Origin: Paraburkholderia tagetis
GTDB taxonomy: Bacteria; Pseudomonadota; Gammaproteobacteria; Burkholderiales; Burkholderiaceae
DNA length: 64,000 nucleotides
Assembly (NCBI RefSeq): GCF_022213065.1
Contig: NZ_JAKLJA010000009.1
Location: 62,001 to 126,000 of the forward strand
Reading direction: 5' to 3'
Shown here: positions 63,768 through 64,000 of the stretch, piece by piece
Position numbering within the stretch: the first letter of the stretch is position 1
How the letters are laid out: each line of letters starts with the position of its first letter
Notes under the pieces: model-generated
Told to the model about the DNA's origin: nothing
The model's database searches: none
What the model saw: only the letters and a program-made list of their open reading frames with translations
Program-made: the position numbers and the translations under genes

Positions 63768-64000
63768 TTATCTGCTGGCACAACCAGACGCTGAAGGCGA
63801 AAATCTGAGTTCCGCTGTATTCAGATCGCGCAGGATCACGCAGACGTAGGCATCGTCCTTCATGGGATCACGGTCGCTGTGTGGACCGCCGGAGGGGAAG
63901 TGCGCAACGACCGTGTGCGGCTCGTCCGGCATAGTCACGGCATTCGTTTTGGGATCTTCCTCCCAGCCCCACGTCCACCTGATTGTGACGGGCTGACGCC
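63768..64000 (-). CDS. DUF3304-like lipoprotein, copy 3, 5'-truncated by window edge
   Basis: Only the C-terminal ~77 residues are in the window: RQPVTIRWTWGWEEDPKTNA, then PHSDRDPMKDDAYVCVILRD and the end RFSPSASGCASR before a TAA. It shares the variable loop type of copy 2 (TMPDEPHTVVAHFPSGG) but has a diverged C terminus. The start lies beyond 64000. A complete gene of ~175 aa is expected. Confidence 0.8.
   Translation of the reverse strand, partial: RQPVTIRWTWGWEEDPKTNAVTMPDEPHTVVAHFPSGGPHSDRDPMKDDAYVCVILRDLNTAELRFSPSASGCASR

Larger units (their letters stand above)
62519..64000. repeat. ~625-bp tandem repeat of immunity-like genes
   Basis: Gene stops recur at 62519, 63144 and 63768, spacings of 625 and 624 bp. 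Similarity includes the intergenic sequence (GGTTCCTTTG before each stop) and the leader (GGAAATCCGACTATG). The third unit continues past the window. Confidence 0.92.

Noticed and set aside
60884..64000. Prophage or insertion sequence carrying the effector array
   Set aside because: No integrase, transposase, terminal repeats or phage structural genes are visible in the window.

Overview
This window looks like chromosomal DNA of a Burkholderiaceae betaproteobacterium, most likely Paraburkholderia, Caballeronia or Burkholderia. The evidence is the high G+C coding style, long antisense open frames, family-typical proteins (FadR-type regulator with dctA, HexR with edd/eda, an A/P-rich tailed BamE, class A RNase P RNA) and familiar gene orders such as dapB-exbB-exbD-leuS-lptE-holA-proA and rplM-rpsI-erpA-anmK/tyrS. 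Species cannot be fixed from the sequence alone. I found no tRNA, rRNA, insertion sequence, prophage or CRISPR array.

Layout. 1-8.6 kb: 3' part of the malic enzyme gene maeB, a secreted barnase-type RNase with a barstar-type inhibitor, rsmE, a VOC protein, then tkt and gapA. 8.6-12.3 kb: a FadR-type regulator, dctA and allA, with three TGGTCNGACCA-like operators in the regulator/dctA gap; then fur. 12.4-22.9 kb: bamE, dapB, exbBD, leuS-lptE-holA, proA, hemJ and an NTF2-like protein. 22.9-30.5 kb: an A+T-rich gap leading into a 2215-residue trimeric autotransporter adhesin built from internal DNA repeats. 30.5-36.4 kb: an Entner-Doudoroff/gluconate module, hexR divergent from edd-eda-gntT-gntK, with one HexR box near each divergent start. 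36.5-46 kb: purB, a TPR/glycosyltransferase-like protein, a LysR regulator, NAD-type glutamate dehydrogenase and the glutamate/aspartate ABC transporter gltIJKL. 46-52.6 kb: a class II amidotransferase, pyrC, a DUF3025 gene behind a 15-bp minisatellite, rnpB, an OsmC protein, a predicted small RNA, rplM-rpsI and erpA. 52.6-60.8 kb: anmK, tyrS, dtd, a histidine phosphatase, a LivK-like binding protein, a DUF2236 protein and ruvAB. 60.9-64 kb: a predicted type VI secretion phospholipase effector preceded by at least three tandem immunity-like lipoprotein genes repeated every ~625 bp; the array runs off the window.

How the parts work together. Central carbon metabolism dominates (malic enzyme, transketolase, GAPDH, C4-dicarboxylate uptake, gluconate uptake and the Entner-Doudoroff pathway), with local regulators beside their probable operators. 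Envelope functions (BamE, LptE, ExbBD, trimeric adhesin) and competition functions (RNase/inhibitor pair, T6SS effector/immunity array) are spread among housekeeping genes. The most notable items are a ~94-nt predicted sRNA with a CUCCUCC anti-Shine-Dalgarno loop upstream of rplM, the amplified T6SS immunity array next to ruvA where ruvC would be expected, and a recurring pattern of short tandem repeats starting at or just after stop codons.
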